This document shows positions 55,136 to 64,000 of a stretch of DNA of 64,000 nt, piece after piece. The DNA is taken from NCBI GenBank assembly GCA_034521715.1, contig JAXHLY010000010.1:62001-126000 (forward strand). The letters run 5' to 3'. The notes below the pieces were generated by a model, which worked only from the letters and a program-made list of their open reading frames with translations, did not search any database and had not been told where the DNA came from. A program made the translations under genes and the position numbers. Each line of letters opens with the position of its first letter. The stretch's first letter is position 1. The stretch is from Methylohalomonas sp034521715 (GTDB lineage Bacteria; Pseudomonadota; Gammaproteobacteria; Methylohalomonadales; Methylohalomonadaceae).

Positions 55136-55690
55136 TCAACGCGGCAGCACTTCCAGATCGGCGCCCAGTACTGCCGTCAGGGTACGCTTGGATCCCGCGA
55201 GTGAAAATGAGGCCTGATCATAGCCGCCAGCCTGCAGGAGAAAACGGTAATCTATGGTGCTGCCGTTCATGAGTTCGTATAGTGGCCGGGAAATAACGCG
55301 GTTATTTTCAATAGTACCCAGGATGTATTCACTGAGGCGTGGTTCAAGATGGCATGGCTGGTTATTGAGAGAGGTATTACGGGTTTGCCGTTCATCAATC
55401 TGGTAGCTCGGGCAGATTGATACGTGCAGGCGGTACAACCGGTCATTCAGTGTAAATCGGGCGCGTACAGTGCCGTTGCTGTCACGATAAATGGCGAGTG
55501 TATAACCTCCCTCATTGCGAATCTGGGCAACCGGCGTCTGCACATCGCCGGCGGCATCGGTTTCATTGACAACCCGCCACTGTTGGGCAAGGACCGGGTG
55601 CGCCAGCAGAGGATACAGCAGGGCCAGTACCGGCAACAGGGTAGCCGGTAAGCGGCGGCAGCATACAGACAGATAACGGATCGCGCTCAT
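55136..55690 (-). CDS. secreted protein of unknown function
   Basis: 184 residues. A long N-terminal signal (CCRRLPATLLPVLALLYPLLAHPVLA-QQ). The mature part is beta-rich with ILGTIENNRVISRP and two cysteines (SICPSYQ, QPCHLEP) that could pair. No family recognised. It lies 21 bp upstream of the acyltransferase gene on the same strand. Confidence 0.6.
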   Translation of the reverse strand: MSAIRYLSVCCRRLPATLLPVLALLYPLLAHPVLAQQWRVVNETDAAGDVQTPVAQIRNEGGYTLAIYRDSNGTVRARFTLNDRLYRLHVSICPSYQIDERQTRNTSLNNQPCHLEPRLSEYILGTIENNRVISRPLYELMNGSTIDYRFLLQAGGYDQASFSLAGSKRTLTAVLGADLEVLPR

Positions 55691-55785
55691 TTGCTTGGCC
55701 CGGCCTTAAGATTAGTGCCTAACTTATGAAGATTTCAGGATAAAATCAATCTGAATTATAGTAACAGCGAAACCCGGGCGAAACG

Positions 55786-56775
55786 ATGAAACGGCGAATA
55801 TTTCTGCAGGGAGCGGGCCTGCTGGCGGCTGCCGCTGTGCTGGCGCGGTTGACATCGGTGGCAGCGGCACAGGCTCAGACAGCACTAATCTACAGCGATC
55901 GTTACCTGGACCACAGTCTCGGGCCGACCCATCCCGAATCACCGCGGCGGCTGACAACCCTGATGCAGTACTTTCGGGACAGCGATATGCTCGATCAGTT
56001 GCAGCAGCTGGCGCCGGCCACTCATCCCGGTGCCGCCCTGGAAACCATACATTGCCGCGATCATATCGATGCCATAAGCGCCCGCTATCCGGTCAGTCAT
56101 GAAGTCGCGCTGGCCGCCGCCGGTGGCGTGACGGCGGCAACCGATGCCGTTATGGCGGGTGATGCCCGCAATGCTTTCTGCGCCAGCCGTCCCCCCGGCC
56201 ATCATGCGCTCAATACCGGCCGCGAGGAGGGTTTCTGCTTCTACAATCACGTGGCCATTGCCGCCCGTCATCTGCAAATGCGTCATGGCTTGCGACGTAT
56301 TCTGATCGCCGACTGGGATTATCACCATGGCAACGGCACTGAGGCGGCCTTTTATGATGACCCGGATATACTGTTTTTTTCGACCCATGATGTCGATGCT
56401 TATCCACAGACCGGTCTGGCCTCGCGTACCGGGCAGGGAGCCGGCGAAGGTTTCAATATCAACGTGCCACTAGCCTGCGGCAGTGGTGATAACGAAATCC
56501 TTGACGCCTTCACTACACGGCTGCTGCCGGCAGCCGCTGCATTCAAACCGGATTTCATTTTGATATCAGCGGGTTTTGACAGCCGCGAATCGGATTTGCT
56601 TGGCTGTTTCGATGTTACCGACCAGGGATTCCGGCGCCTGACAGGGCTGATGATGGAGCTTGCCGATCGTCTCTGTGAGGGCCGGCTGGTATCGGTACTG
56701 GAAGGTGGTTACAACCTCAAGGGCAATGCCGCCGCCGCCCTGGCGCATATCGAAACCATGGCGGGAATGGAATAG
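55786..56775 (+). CDS. histone deacetylase-family hydrolase with a Tat-type signal
   Basis: 329 residues. The start MKRRIFLQGAGLLAAAAVLARL fits a twin-arginine signal (RRIFLQG) followed by a hydrophobic stretch and AQA cleavage. The arginase-deacetylase fold follows: SRPPGHHALNTGREEGFCFYNH (two active His), IADWDYHHGNGTEAAF (zinc Asp-His), FSTHDVDAYPQTG, ISAGFDSRESD, LEGGYNLKG. Bacterial homologues deacetylate polyamines or acetylated small molecules in the cytoplasm; export would place the reaction in the periplasm. It converges on the DUF1820 gene with a three-base gap. Confidence 0.85.
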   Translation: MKRRIFLQGAGLLAAAAVLARLTSVAAAQAQTALIYSDRYLDHSLGPTHPESPRRLTTLMQYFRDSDMLDQLQQLAPATHPGAALETIHCRDHIDAISARYPVSHEVALAAAGGVTAATDAVMAGDARNAFCASRPPGHHALNTGREEGFCFYNHVAIAARHLQMRHGLRRILIADWDYHHGNGTEAAFYDDPDILFFSTHDVDAYPQTGLASRTGQGAGEGFNINVPLACGSGDNEILDAFTTRLLPAAAAFKPDFILISAGFDSRESDLLGCFDVTDQGFRRLTGLMMELADRLCEGRLVSVLEGGYNLKGNAAAALAHIETMAGME

Positions 56776-56778
56776 CCG

Positions 56779-57112
56779 TCAGGGTTGATGGCCATCTGTA
56801 CGCGTGTAAACGGGAAAAGGTGCGACATTGGTGTCGTCACCGGCATCGCTGATCTTGCCCGTGCCACGCTTGTTCACTTCATCAATGCGGACGATGGAGT
56901 GCATCGGGTATATGTGTTCGAACAACGTTTTCGAATTCGGATTTCAATGCCTCTTCGGAAGGGTCGACAACCAGGGAACTCTTTTCTCCAAAGAGCAGCT
57001 TTTCAATTTCGATGAAACCGAAAATTTCACCCTGGTGGACACTGCGCGCATAGACTTCATAAATCTTGCCCTGATTATAGAATATGACCTTGTAGACGGG
57101 ATGTTTACTCAT
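56779..57112 (-). CDS. DUF1820 family protein, one frameshift
   Basis: 110 residues after correction, from ATG 57112. Typical DUF1820: KHPVYKVIFYNQGKIYEVYAR, GFIEIEKLLFGEKSSLVVDP, EEALKSEFENVVRT, then, after removing an extra C near 56905, IPMHSIVRIDEVNKRGTGKIS. Small cytoplasmic protein of unknown function, conserved in gammaproteobacteria. Confidence 0.85.
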
Positions 57113-57156
57113 GAGATTCAATATATGAATTTGTTACAGTTTAACACAAAGGATAT

Positions 57157-58659
57157 TCAGATAGAAAAACTCAATGGACCTCCGGGTCCCAGCGGCGCCC
57201 CCAGCAACAGCCAGCCCGCCAGTAAAATAATCCATGTGATTAGAAAGGCTATGGAGTATGGCAGCATCAGCGCCAGTACAGTACCGAAGCCGGCACCGCG
57301 GGAATAGCGCTGCACCAGTGCAATGATAATAATCATGTACGGATTTAGCGGTGTAATAATGTTGCTGAACGAGTCGCCTATGCGATAGGCGACCTGGGTC
57401 AGTTCCGGACTGATGCCGGCCTGCATAAACATCGGCACAAAGATGGGTGCAAAAAATGCGTATTTGGCCGAGGCTGATCCTATCAGCAGATTGGCAAGGC
57501 CAACCAGCAGGATGAAGCCGGACATCAACAATGGCGATGGCACTGCCATGCTGGACAGCAGGCTGCCACCTGAAACCGCGAGCATTTCCCCCAGTCCTGA
57601 ATAACGGAACGCTTCCACGAACTGTGCGGCGAAAAATGCCAGAACGATATAGGGGCCCAGACCGGCGACGGTTTTATAGAGCATGGTCGCAAGGTCGCGA
57701 TCCGACCGTATACTGCGTGTACAGATTCCATAAACCATCCCGGGGATAAAAAAACAGATAAAGAGTAACGGTACAGTTACCTCGACCCAGCGGGAAAAGT
57801 GCTCACCCTTGCCATATAGCGGTGCGCCTGGATAAAACGTCGCAAATACGATCAGAACTATTGTGACAGTTAGTGCTATACCTGCCCGAGCGAGACCACG
57901 CCGCTCTTCTGACTGGGAAATGTCATCGTTATCCGGGCCTTCAGTCTCGCTGTTATCAACATATTCCGCCCCCTGCAGACGGGGTTCGACATACCAGGCG
58001 GTTACCATCCAGCCAATTCCTGTCAGTAAAACCGTTGATACGATCATGAACCACCAGTTGGCGGTTACCGCGACTCTGTAGTCCGGTGCTATCAGGCTGG
58101 CGCCAGACTGCGTGAAACCGGCCAGTAGCGGATCCAGTGCGGTGATGAAGAAGTTGGCACTGAAACCCGCCGATACACCTGCGAACACCGCGGCAATACC
58201 GGCCAGCGGTGACCGGCCGGCGGCCAGATACAATGCTGCTGCCAACGGCGGCAGAACGACATACCCGGCATCCAGCGCCATTGATGACTGGATACCGAGG
58301 AATACCATGGCCGGTGTCAGCAGGGCAGCCGGCGTCAGTTGGGCCAGCTGACGGAACAACGCGGGCAACAGGCCGCTGCGTTCGGCCAGCCCGATGCCGA
58401 GCATACCGACGAGCACAATGGCCAGCGGCGGGAAAGTGATAAAATTTTCGACAAGGTGGCTGATGAACCACCACAGACCGTCACTGTTCAGCAGGTTGTT
58501 CACAGTCAGTTCGCGGTCGTCTGCAGGTGCCTGCATTGACCAGTTGGATCGGGCGGCAAAAGCCGAGCATAGCATGACGATAATCGTGCCGATGAAAAAC
58601 AGTGTCGCCGGCTCCGGCAGGCGGTTGCCAAGACGTTCGATGCGATCGAGGAAGGACAT
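57157..58659 (-). CDS. AbgT-family transporter
   Basis: 500 residues with about 11-12 membrane segments. AbgT (p-aminobenzoyl-glutamate / sulfonamide efflux MtrF) family: NRLPEPATLFFIGTIIVML at the start, and the conserved SASAKYAFFAPIFVPMF and NIITPLNPYMIII in the C-terminal half. E. coli AbgT imports p-aminobenzoyl-glutamate; MtrF-type relatives export folate-related drugs. Direction cannot be decided. folE2 in the window is a folate gene but is 39 kb away. Confidence 0.88.
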   Translation of the reverse strand: MSFLDRIERLGNRLPEPATLFFIGTIIVMLCSAFAARSNWSMQAPADDRELTVNNLLNSDGLWWFISHLVENFITFPPLAIVLVGMLGIGLAERSGLLPALFRQLAQLTPAALLTPAMVFLGIQSSMALDAGYVVLPPLAAALYLAAGRSPLAGIAAVFAGVSAGFSANFFITALDPLLAGFTQSGASLIAPDYRVAVTANWWFMIVSTVLLTGIGWMVTAWYVEPRLQGAEYVDNSETEGPDNDDISQSEERRGLARAGIALTVTIVLIVFATFYPGAPLYGKGEHFSRWVEVTVPLLFICFFIPGMVYGICTRSIRSDRDLATMLYKTVAGLGPYIVLAFFAAQFVEAFRYSGLGEMLAVSGGSLLSSMAVPSPLLMSGFILLVGLANLLIGSASAKYAFFAPIFVPMFMQAGISPELTQVAYRIGDSFSNIITPLNPYMIIIIALVQRYSRGAGFGTVLALMLPYSIAFLITWIILLAGWLLLGAPLGPGGPLSFSI

Positions 58660-58683
58660 TCAGTATGTGTGCGTTGATATTCT

Positions 58684-58789
58684 GTCATTCCCGCGAAAGC
58701 GGGAATCCAGCAAGAAAGAAGTGTCCGCTTCGCGGACACATTAGTTCTGACTGGATTCCGGGTAGCCGCTTCGCGGCTTCCGGAATGAC
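58684..58789. repeat. GTCATTCC palindromic intergenic element
   Basis: 106 bp with inverted ends GTCATTCC and GGAATGAC, and nested stems: CCCGC-GAAA-GCGGG (58689-58702), GTGTCCGC-TTC-GCGGACAC, and AAGCCGCGAAGCGGCT-like GCCGCTTCGCGGC. Such elements are widespread in proteobacteria. It lies between two minus-strand genes and might attenuate transcription. Confidence 0.7.
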
Positions 58790-58832
58790 GATTGTGGTTT
58801 AATTACTCATATTTGCGTTTATTCGCGGACTT

Positions 58833-59570
58833 TTATAAATCAATTATTTTACAGGGATCATAGCCCTCCACCACTTGATGGCCATGATAGCCGCGCGGAT
58901 TGGAAAGTATGCGCGTGCCCCCGACCCTGTAATCGGACACGCTGTGTATGTGCCCGTGAAACCACAAATCGATGGAATATTTCCTGATGAGTTCTTCCAG
59001 CTGGTTACAATAGGCAAATCGCCGCAGGTCCCTGGATGCCTCATCAGCGGTATACCAGCTTTTCATGGTCGGCGCATGATGCGTTACCACAACGGTTTTA
59101 CCTTCAAAAGGTTCGTCCAGTTCGGATTCGAGCCATTCAATACTTTCACGATGAATATCAAGCAAATGATTGGCGGTTAATGGTGCGTCGGCGTTGTGAA
59201 TGTAATGGTAATCGTTCATACACTGTTCGGCTTCATGCATGATATTTTCATTGCCACCCGCGTAATCCGTCCATAGAGTTGTGCCCAGAAAACGAACGTC
59301 GTCCAGATCGGCGCGAATATTTTCCAGAAAGTCCACCCGGGCCTTGCTGCATTCCTGCTCAAGTTTCTGACGTGTGTATTCCAGGTCGCCACCGTAATAT
59401 TCATGGTTCCCGGCAATATAGATGACAGGGCAGGGTGCCTGGGCGAGCCAGTCCACGGCCTCGGTTTCAACGCCGATGTCTCCGGCAGCTACAATAATAT
59501 CAGCATCCGTCGCGGGGAAGTCGCAGCCGCCGAACTCCAGATGGATATCGGAAAAGTACTGGATACGCAT
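58833..59570 (-). CDS. calcineurin-like metallophosphoesterase
   Basis: 245 residues. All metal motifs: FSDIHLEFG, VAAGDIGVE, IAGNHEYYGGD, VVVTHHAPTM, WFHGHIHSV. The substrate is unknown; it resembles a group of stand-alone phosphoesterases. Its ATG overlaps by one base the stop of the alpha/beta hydrolase gene upstream on the same strand. Confidence 0.83.
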   Translation of the reverse strand: MRIQYFSDIHLEFGGCDFPATDADIIVAAGDIGVETEAVDWLAQAPCPVIYIAGNHEYYGGDLEYTRQKLEQECSKARVDFLENIRADLDDVRFLGTTLWTDYAGGNENIMHEAEQCMNDYHYIHNADAPLTANHLLDIHRESIEWLESELDEPFEGKTVVVTHHAPTMKSWYTADEASRDLRRFAYCNQLEELIRKYSIDLWFHGHIHSVSDYRVGGTRILSNPRGYHGHQVVEGYDPCKIIDL

Positions 59571-60406
59571 CAGTTTAATACCTTGTCTGTAAATTGCCTT
59601 ATTGCCTGAATATAACTGTCCTCGCTAAGCAGAAACCCTTCATTATGGCCGCCCCTGATGGTGTGCAACTCACTGTTCCGGCCGGCCGTCGCCAGAAGTG
59701 ACTCGGCGTGTTTGTATGGAATTATCTCATCTTCCTCACTGTGAATAATGAGTGACGGGACATTGGCGGCGACGAGGTATTCCTCAGTCGAATACCGGCT
59801 GCGCAGCAGCAGGCCAACCGGCATATAGGGATAATATTCTTTCGCCAGTGCTTTCAATGAGGTAAAAGCCGATTCCAGTATAATGCCGGCCGGCATGGCT
59901 TGCGTTGCCAGCCACGTAGCTACGGCGGCACCCAAAGAACGCCCGAATAAAATAACTTCGCCGGGTTCGTGACCACGTTCAGTAACCAGATATTCCCAGG
60001 CGGTTTCGGCATCGGTATAGGTGCCCTGTTCACTGGGTGAACCCGTACTATTACCATAGCCCCGATAATCAATAATCAGTGTTGACAGCCCCAGGTGATT
60101 GAATATTTCCAGCGAAGCCAGGCGGTGTGAAATGTTGCCGGCATTACCATGAAGAAACAGCAGTACGCCGCGCGGATTTTCAGCGGGTATATACCAGCCG
60201 TGCAGGCGCATACGGTCTGGCGTACTCAGTGAGATGTCCTCATAGAGCAACCCAATGTTATCAGGCGTGGATGACAGGTGTTTTGCAGGGTAAAAGATCA
60301 GTTGATCCTGGGTGATATAGAGCAATATGGCGAAACCCGCCCACGTGCCGGCGAGAATGATTGTCAGGGATATCAGCATGGAGCGAAGGCGGGTTTTCAA
60401 TAACAT
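59570..60406 (-). CDS. membrane-anchored alpha/beta hydrolase, Bem46 type
   Basis: 278 residues with one N-terminal membrane helix (about 8-32). Alpha/beta-hydrolase core: FLHGNAGNISHRLA (oxyanion), IIDYRGYGNSTG, nucleophile Ser in FGRSLGAAVATW, Asp in IIHSEEDEIIPY and His in RGGHNEGF. The pattern matches the Bem46/YfhR group with no known substrate. It is translated close to the phosphoesterase gene, and lies just downstream of the alcohol-dehydrogenase-like gene. Confidence 0.85.
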   Translation of the reverse strand: MLLKTRLRSMLISLTIILAGTWAGFAILLYITQDQLIFYPAKHLSSTPDNIGLLYEDISLSTPDRMRLHGWYIPAENPRGVLLFLHGNAGNISHRLASLEIFNHLGLSTLIIDYRGYGNSTGSPSEQGTYTDAETAWEYLVTERGHEPGEVILFGRSLGAAVATWLATQAMPAGIILESAFTSLKALAKEYYPYMPVGLLLRSRYSTEEYLVAANVPSLIIHSEEDEIIPYKHAESLLATAGRNSELHTIRGGHNEGFLLSEDSYIQAIRQFTDKVLN

Positions 60407-60411
60407 GGAAT

Positions 60412-61449
60412 TCAGTTGCTGATACGCAGAACTATCTTGCCGGTGGTTGAACCGGTCTCAATCAACTCATGGGCCCTTGCAGCTGAACTCAGCGGGAGTG
60501 TTTCACTGATATGGATTCTCAGTTTGCCCGCATCAAACAGGTTGGCACAGGCTTCAAGGATTTTGGCCTGATGTATTGTTGCTTTTTTCAGCCCCAGCAG
60601 CATGGGCGTCAGCATTACTTCCAGGCTGGTCCGCAGATTACGCTGGCGGGCAATACTCCAGTCGGTCTCCTTGTCGGGGAGTAGCAGGGATACCACGTCG
60701 CCATAAAAACGCACGGCCGGAAACGTCGTCTGGAGCAGTGGACCGCCGACATTGTCCATGGCGATGTCGACACCACGGTTATTCGTCCATTGCATCACCG
60801 CCTCGACAAAGTCGGTTTCACGGTAAAGTATGGGCAGATCGGCGCCCAGTTCGGTAACCAGGCCGGCCTTTTCCCGGTTGCCGACAGTGGTGGCAATCCG
60901 CGCGCCGGTTTCATGGGCGATCTGGATCGCCACATGGCCAACGCCACCGGCACCGGCATGAATCAGGATGGTATGACCGCTTTCCATGCGTGCCCGGTCA
61001 TATAATGCCTCCCACGCCGTGATCAGGACCAGTGGGGCGGCGGCAGCCTGTTCAAAGTCGAGGGCGGCTGGTTTGAGCGACAATGCACATTCGTCGACAA
61101 GAGTATATTCGGCATAATTGCCGCAACCGGCACCGATACCGCCGTAGCAGTAATAAACCTCATCACCGGGGCTGAAGCGGCTGACATCGTTGCCAACCGC
61201 TTCGACGATGCCGGCACCGTCACAGCCGAGAATGGCCGGCAGCCTGTCCGGGTAAAAAGTCCCGTTGCGGCGCAACTTGGTATCAATGGGGTTGACACCG
61301 GCGGCCCTGACCCGGATCAGGACCTGGTTGGGTTGCTCTATGGCCGGTATCGGGACTTCGCGCAGCGCCAGCCTGTCCGGCGCACCGGTCGCGGTCATGA
61401 CAACCGCCTGCATTTTGCCGTGTCTGGACTCTGGCATAGGGTTATTCAT
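60412..61449 (-). CDS. MDR-family NAD(P)H:quinone oxidoreductase
   Basis: 345 residues, the zinc-free zeta-crystallin/quinone oxidoreductase type: RVRAAGVNPIDTKLRRNG, LGCDGAGIVEAVGNDV, nucleotide loop HAGAGGVGHVAIQIA, and the C-terminal SETLPLSSAARAHELIETGS. It uses NAD(P)H to reduce quinones or similar. The gene starts the minus-strand run dehydrogenase - hydrolase - phosphoesterase and is divergent from ftsK. Confidence 0.87.
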   Translation of the reverse strand: MNNPMPESRHGKMQAVVMTATGAPDRLALREVPIPAIEQPNQVLIRVRAAGVNPIDTKLRRNGTFYPDRLPAILGCDGAGIVEAVGNDVSRFSPGDEVYYCYGGIGAGCGNYAEYTLVDECALSLKPAALDFEQAAAAPLVLITAWEALYDRARMESGHTILIHAGAGGVGHVAIQIAHETGARIATTVGNREKAGLVTELGADLPILYRETDFVEAVMQWTNNRGVDIAMDNVGGPLLQTTFPAVRFYGDVVSLLLPDKETDWSIARQRNLRTSLEVMLTPMLLGLKKATIHQAKILEACANLFDAGKLRIHISETLPLSSAARAHELIETGSTTGKIVLRISN

Positions 61450-61653
61450 GTATATTCAACAAGTTGGGCGCAGCTATCCTACATGAGTCAGACAAAAATC
61501 TCAGAGCCGTAGGCGCCTGGCGCCAAGTGCCGATCATACCTGTACAATAGCCGCACCTGCTCGCGACCAGGCTGTTAATGACCTGTATTGCTGATAAGAT
61601 ATTAGTTAATAAACATAGAAATACATAATTTTTATCGAAACCGGTTTAATAAC

Positions 61654-63979
61654 GTGGCACAGGCCTACCGCAAGCAGAAATCCGCCGGCAATAAATCCAC
61701 TGCCAGCTCCGGTCCCAGCCGGCTGGTGAGGATATTGCGTGAAGTCGGCCTAATCGCGCTGGCGGCAGTGTGCCTGTTTCTGCTCCTTGCCCTGGTAACC
61801 TTCAGTCCGATCGATCCCGGCTGGTCCCGCGCCGCGGATGTCGATGTGATCCACAACAGCGGTGGTGTCATCGGTGCCTGGATTGCCAATATCTTGCTCT
61901 ACATATTCGGTTATGTCGGCTATGTTTTTCCATTTGCACTCGCTTTCAGTGGCTGGCAACTCTATCGCGCCAGCCGGCGCGGCGAGATGGCGGAACCGCT
62001 GCACATGGTACTCGCGGTTACGGGTTTTCTGCTTGTCCTGATCGGTGCCTGTGGCCTGGCGGGCAATCATTTTCCTGCCGGTGACGGCATCCCTGCGGAA
62101 ACCGCCGGTGCCGGCGGCATACTGGGCGATGCAATAGGCAGCGGACTGCTCACACTGCTGGGACCGACCGGCAGCGCGCTCATACTGCTCGCCATGCTGC
62201 TGACCGGGATCACACTCTATACCGGGCTGTCCTGGTTCCGGGTCATGGATGCCACCGGTCACTGGACACTTAGGCTGATCGACTGGCTGCAGGTCAAACG
62301 CGATGAATACCGTGACCGCGTAGAAGGTGCGAAGGCCCGCCAGGAGCGCGAGACGGTTGTTCGCAAGGTGAAGGAAGAAACCGGGCAGCGCCAGCCGCCG
62401 CGTATCGAACCGGTAATTTCCAGCCTTGAGCCCGGTACACGCGGAGAAAAGGAGCGACAGGAATTTCTGTTCGAGCCGCCTCCGGAAACGACACTGCCGC
62501 CGCTGAACCTGCTGGACCCTGGCCAGCCGTCGAAGGGTCATTATTCCAGCGAGGCACTCGAGGCCATGTCACGCCAGGTCGAGATCAAGCTGCGCGATTT
62601 CGGCGTCCAGGTCGAAGTGGTTGCCGTCCATCCCGGTCCGGTCATCACGCGTTTCGAGCTCGAACCGGCACCCGGCGTCAAGGGCAGCCAGATCAGCAAT
62701 CTGGCCAAGGATATTGCCCGTTCACTGTCGGTCGTCAGCGTCCGCGTCGTGGATGTCATCCCGGGCAAATCGGTCATCGGTCTCGAGATTCCGAATGAAA
62801 CCCGCGAGCTGGTTACGCTCAGCGAAATCCTCAACAGCAAGGAGTATGAAAATACCCATTCACCACTGGTGCTGGCACTGGGCAAGGATATCAGCGGCCA
62901 GCCGGTGGTCGCCGAACTGAACAAAATGCCGCATTTGCTGGTGGCCGGTACAACCGGCTCGGGCAAATCCGTTCGCCCTGAATGCCATGATCCTGAGCAT
63001 TCTGTACAAGTCGGTCGCCAAGGACGTGCGGCTGATCATGATCGATCCGAAGATGCTGGAACTGTCCGTTTATGAAGGCATACCGCACCTGCTGGCGCCC
63101 GTGGTCACGGACATGAAGGAGGCCGCCAATGCCCTGCGCTGGTGTGTCGCCGAAATGGAACGGCGTTACAAGCTGATGTCGAATCTTGGCGTGCGTAACA
63201 TCGGTGGCTACAACCGCAAGATCAGGGAGGCGGCCGAGCGTGGTCAGCCCATACCGGATCCGTTCTACCAGCCGGTCAGTGAAGAAGACGAGATCCCGCA
63301 GCTCGAGGAAATGCCGCTTATTATTGTCATTGTGGATGAACTGGCTGACATGATGATGACGGTCGGCAAGAAGGTCGAGGAATTGATCGCCCGCCTGGCG
63401 CAGAAGGCGCGAGCCTCCGGTATTCATCTCATTCTGGCAACGCAGAGACCTTCCGTGGACGTAATTACCGGTCTGATCAAGGCCAATATACCCTGTCGTA
63501 TCGCCTTCCAGGTGTCCTCGCGGGTGGACTCACGGACGATTCTCGATCAAATGGGTGCGGAAACATTGCTGGGTCACGGTGACATGCTGTTCATGCAAAC
63601 GGGATCGCCGGTGCCTACGCGGGTACACGGCGCTTTTGTGGCCGATCATGAAGTGCATAAGGTCGTAGGCAACCTGCGCAAGCGCGGTACACCACAGTAT
63701 CGTGAGGATGTTATCCGTGGACCAGAGGAAGGCGGGGCCGAAGCCGTCGTCGGTATTGATACCGCCGACGGCGGCGAACAGGATCCGCTGTATGATGAGG
63801 CCGTGAAGATCGTGACTGAAACCCGCCGGGCATCCATATCATCGGTGCAGCGTCGATTGCGAATCGGTTATAACCGGGCGGCGCGCATAGTGGAGGAAAT
63901 GGAACGCTCTGGCGTTGTCAGCGCCCAGGAGTCCAACGGTAACCGTGAGGTGCTGGCGCCGGCTCCGCCGAAGGATTGA
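61654..63979 (+). CDS. ftsK: DNA translocase FtsK, one frameshift
   Basis: About 774 residues after correction, from GTG 61654. Four N-terminal membrane segments (residues about 25-180), a short charged linker, then the alpha, beta (Walker A GTTGSGKS, Walker B IVIVDELADMMMTV, TQRPSVDVITGLIKANIP) and gamma (SISSVQRRLRIGYNRAARIVEEMERSG) domains. FtsK coordinates septation with chromosome dimer resolution and loads XerCD. An extra base in GTTCGCCCTG (62971-62980) breaks the frame right after Walker A; corrected, it reads GKSVALNAMILSIL. It is shorter than E. coli FtsK mainly in the linker. Confidence 0.95.
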
Positions 63980-63985
63980 ACAAAA

Positions 63986-64000
63986 TGTGAAAAGTGAATG
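63986..64000. repeat. start of another heptad-type array after ftsK
   Basis: The last bases (AATGTGAAAAGTGAATG) contain GTGAAAA and GTGAATG units right after the ftsK stop, like the left ends of the other elements. The window ends here, so the rest cannot be seen. Confidence 0.4.

Noticed and set aside
61450..61653. LexA box upstream of ftsK
   Set aside because: CTGTATTGCTGATAAG resembles half of a LexA site but lacks the ACAG half at the required distance.

Overview
The window is a GC-rich, densely coded bacterial chromosome segment. Gene content and order point to a gammaproteobacterium, probably of the sulfur-oxidising Chromatiales-like type. Markers for this are the aat-bpt-infA block, epmB/efp/epmA (beta-lysylation of EF-P), the lolCD, comEC-exbBD and lpxK-Trm112-kdsB runs, parE/parC, xseB-ispA, ftsK, a persulfide-detoxification cluster, and a rubrerythrin/GlpC-like/DUF3501 cluster. 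No rRNA, tRNA, CRISPR array, prophage or transposase was found. The genus cannot be fixed from the sequence alone.

Layout. 1-4 kb: 3' part of an AmpG-like permease, a His/Tyr-rich secreted protein, a SelW-like protein, and a PP2C-TM-FGE fusion on the minus strand. 4-12 kb: hrpA, a small membrane-anchored protein, a CMD-Rieske fusion, a nitroreductase, hslR, moaB and an L,D-transpeptidase. 12-19 kb: two MITE-like repeats, an Lpp-like lipoprotein, an aminotransferase, an HNH nuclease, mazG, a BamE-like protein, folE2, and ispA-xseB. 19-28.8 kb: rubrerythrin, GlpC-like Fe-S protein, DUF3501, parE, a PQQ-type sugar dehydrogenase, parC and htpX. 29-34.5 kb: a YdjM-like hydrolase, a TetR regulator, an NlpC/P60 lipoprotein, then YeeE-like gene, CsoR-family repressor, TauE/SafE permease and persulfide dioxygenase, and two small genes. 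34.5-42 kb: EF-P modification genes, yoaA, envelope and redox genes, cpdA. 42-52 kb: epimerase, tsaB, lolC-lolD, comEC, exbB-exbD, lpxK, Trm112-like gene, kdsB. 52-64 kb: infA, bpt, aat, an acyltransferase, a Tat-exported deacetylase, DUF1820, an AbgT transporter, three enzymes, and ftsK.

Two window-wide observations matter to any reader. First, about 22 single-base indels, mostly one extra base in a short G, C or A run, break otherwise well conserved genes, including ones usually essential (ftsK, parE, tsaB). They look like sequence errors rather than decay, so the composite genes below are given as whole coding regions with the break points stated. Second, a repeat family built from 7-bp tandem units (GTGAATC and relatives) sits between convergent genes. 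The units read inward from both ends, each carries TGA, and a 7-bp period puts stops in all three frames. At least nine genes take their last codons and stop from these arrays. This repeat family is the most unusual structure in the window.
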